Of a stretch of 5,362 nucleotides of DNA, positions 5,257 through 5,362 are shown in pieces. The stretch is taken from contig JAGOHQ010000069.1 in NCBI GenBank assembly GCA_017996075.1, positions 1 through 5,362 of the forward strand. Direction: 5' to 3'. How positions within the stretch are numbered: position 1 is the stretch's first letter; each line of letters begins with the position of its first letter. The notes beneath the pieces were generated by a model. That model searched no databases. It had not been told where the DNA came from and saw only the letters and a list, made by a program, of their open reading frames with translations. This stretch comes from Aliarcobacter sp. (GTDB lineage: Bacteria > Campylobacterota > Campylobacteria > Campylobacterales > Arcobacteraceae). Position numbers and translations under genes: made by a program.

Positions 5257-5362
5257 GTTTTTGATAAATTTTACAAAAAAACTAAAAATCTAAACTCTTA
5301 GTTATTTAGCTATCTGGAACAACTAATATTTAAAATGCTATTTCTTTGCATTTATCTTTTGT
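5257..5362. other. Right-end stretch with no confident gene
   Basis: Apart from the hairpin at 5282-5309, there is a second short inverted repeat, AAATGC (5333-5338) and GCATTT (5348-5353) with a 9-nt loop, followed by a T-rich run on the plus strand. On the minus strand one frame is open from the window edge to TAA at 5330-5332, and could be the last ten codons of a convergent gene (ending KCKEIAF), which would suit the terminator. That is too short to call as a gene. Confidence 0.4.
5282..5309 (-). terminator. Terminator-like hairpin for minus-strand transcription entering from the right
   Basis: Imperfect inverted repeat: CTAAAAATCTAA (5282-5293), 4-nt loop, TTAGTTATTTAG (5298-5309), with ten of twelve pairs. 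On the minus strand it is followed by seven T (plus-strand A run 5275-5281), the layout of an intrinsic terminator. On the plus strand no T run follows, although the hairpin sits 25 bp past the stop of the 131-aa gene and might still protect its transcript end. The stem is GC-poor, so strength is doubtful. Confidence 0.4.

Noticed and set aside
5333..5353. Inverted repeat AAATGC/GCATTT as a plus-strand terminator
   Set aside because: Only six pairs with a 9-nt loop and an interrupted T run; too weak to call as a separate feature.
5335..5362. ATG followed by a hydrophobic plus-strand frame (MLFLCIYLL) running off the edge
   Set aside because: There is no ribosome site at suitable spacing (nearest purines GGAA are about 15 nt away), only nine codons are visible, and the T-rich DNA makes hydrophobic codons likely by chance.
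1..5362. tRNA, rRNA, CRISPR array, insertion sequence or phage attachment site
   Set aside because: No cloverleaf with GC-rich arms, no spaced direct repeats and no transposase or integrase-like frame was seen on either strand.

Overview
The window is very AT-rich. Leucine is mostly TTA/CTT and arginine mostly AGA. TGG encodes tryptophan and TGA is a real stop (end of the last gene), so the code is standard and not Mycoplasma-like. Base composition, protein style and compact gene packing suggest a Campylobacterota genome of the Arcobacter/Aliarcobacter type. This assignment is an inference from general appearance; no marker gene is present.

Layout. On the minus strand at the left is the 5' end of a small lysine/glutamate-rich gene (cut by the window edge). 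Its start overlaps the end of a 586-aa Na+/phosphate cotransporter-family protein with a PhoU-like tail (95-1855). A 120-bp divergent intergenic region (1856-1975) follows, with a good sigma-70-type promoter for the transporter. On the plus strand four genes are packed tightly (1976-4218): an unrecognised 121-aa soluble protein, an unrecognised 121-aa single-pass membrane protein, an OmpR-family response regulator and a small membrane histidine kinase. The gap between the first two is 12 bp, and the next two junctions overlap by 8 and 11 bp, so this is almost certainly one operon. A minus-strand RNase HI-family gene (4210-4722) meets the kinase gene tail to tail with a 9-bp overlap. A 138-bp intergenic region then leads to an unrecognised 131-aa plus-strand gene starting at GTG (4861-5256). 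The last ~106 bp holds no confident gene but has a hairpin that looks like a terminator for minus-strand transcription arriving from beyond the window.

How the genes may work together. The two-component pair should form a kinase-regulator circuit. The kinase has two membrane helices joined by only about ten residues, so it has no obvious extracellular sensor domain. It may sense within the membrane or through a partner, and the membrane protein encoded immediately upstream is the natural candidate. The divergently oriented transporter is a plausible regulatory target, but nothing in the sequence proves this. The main point of interest is the pairing of two unrecognised small proteins with a minimal two-component system; the rest looks like ordinary chromosomal sequence.
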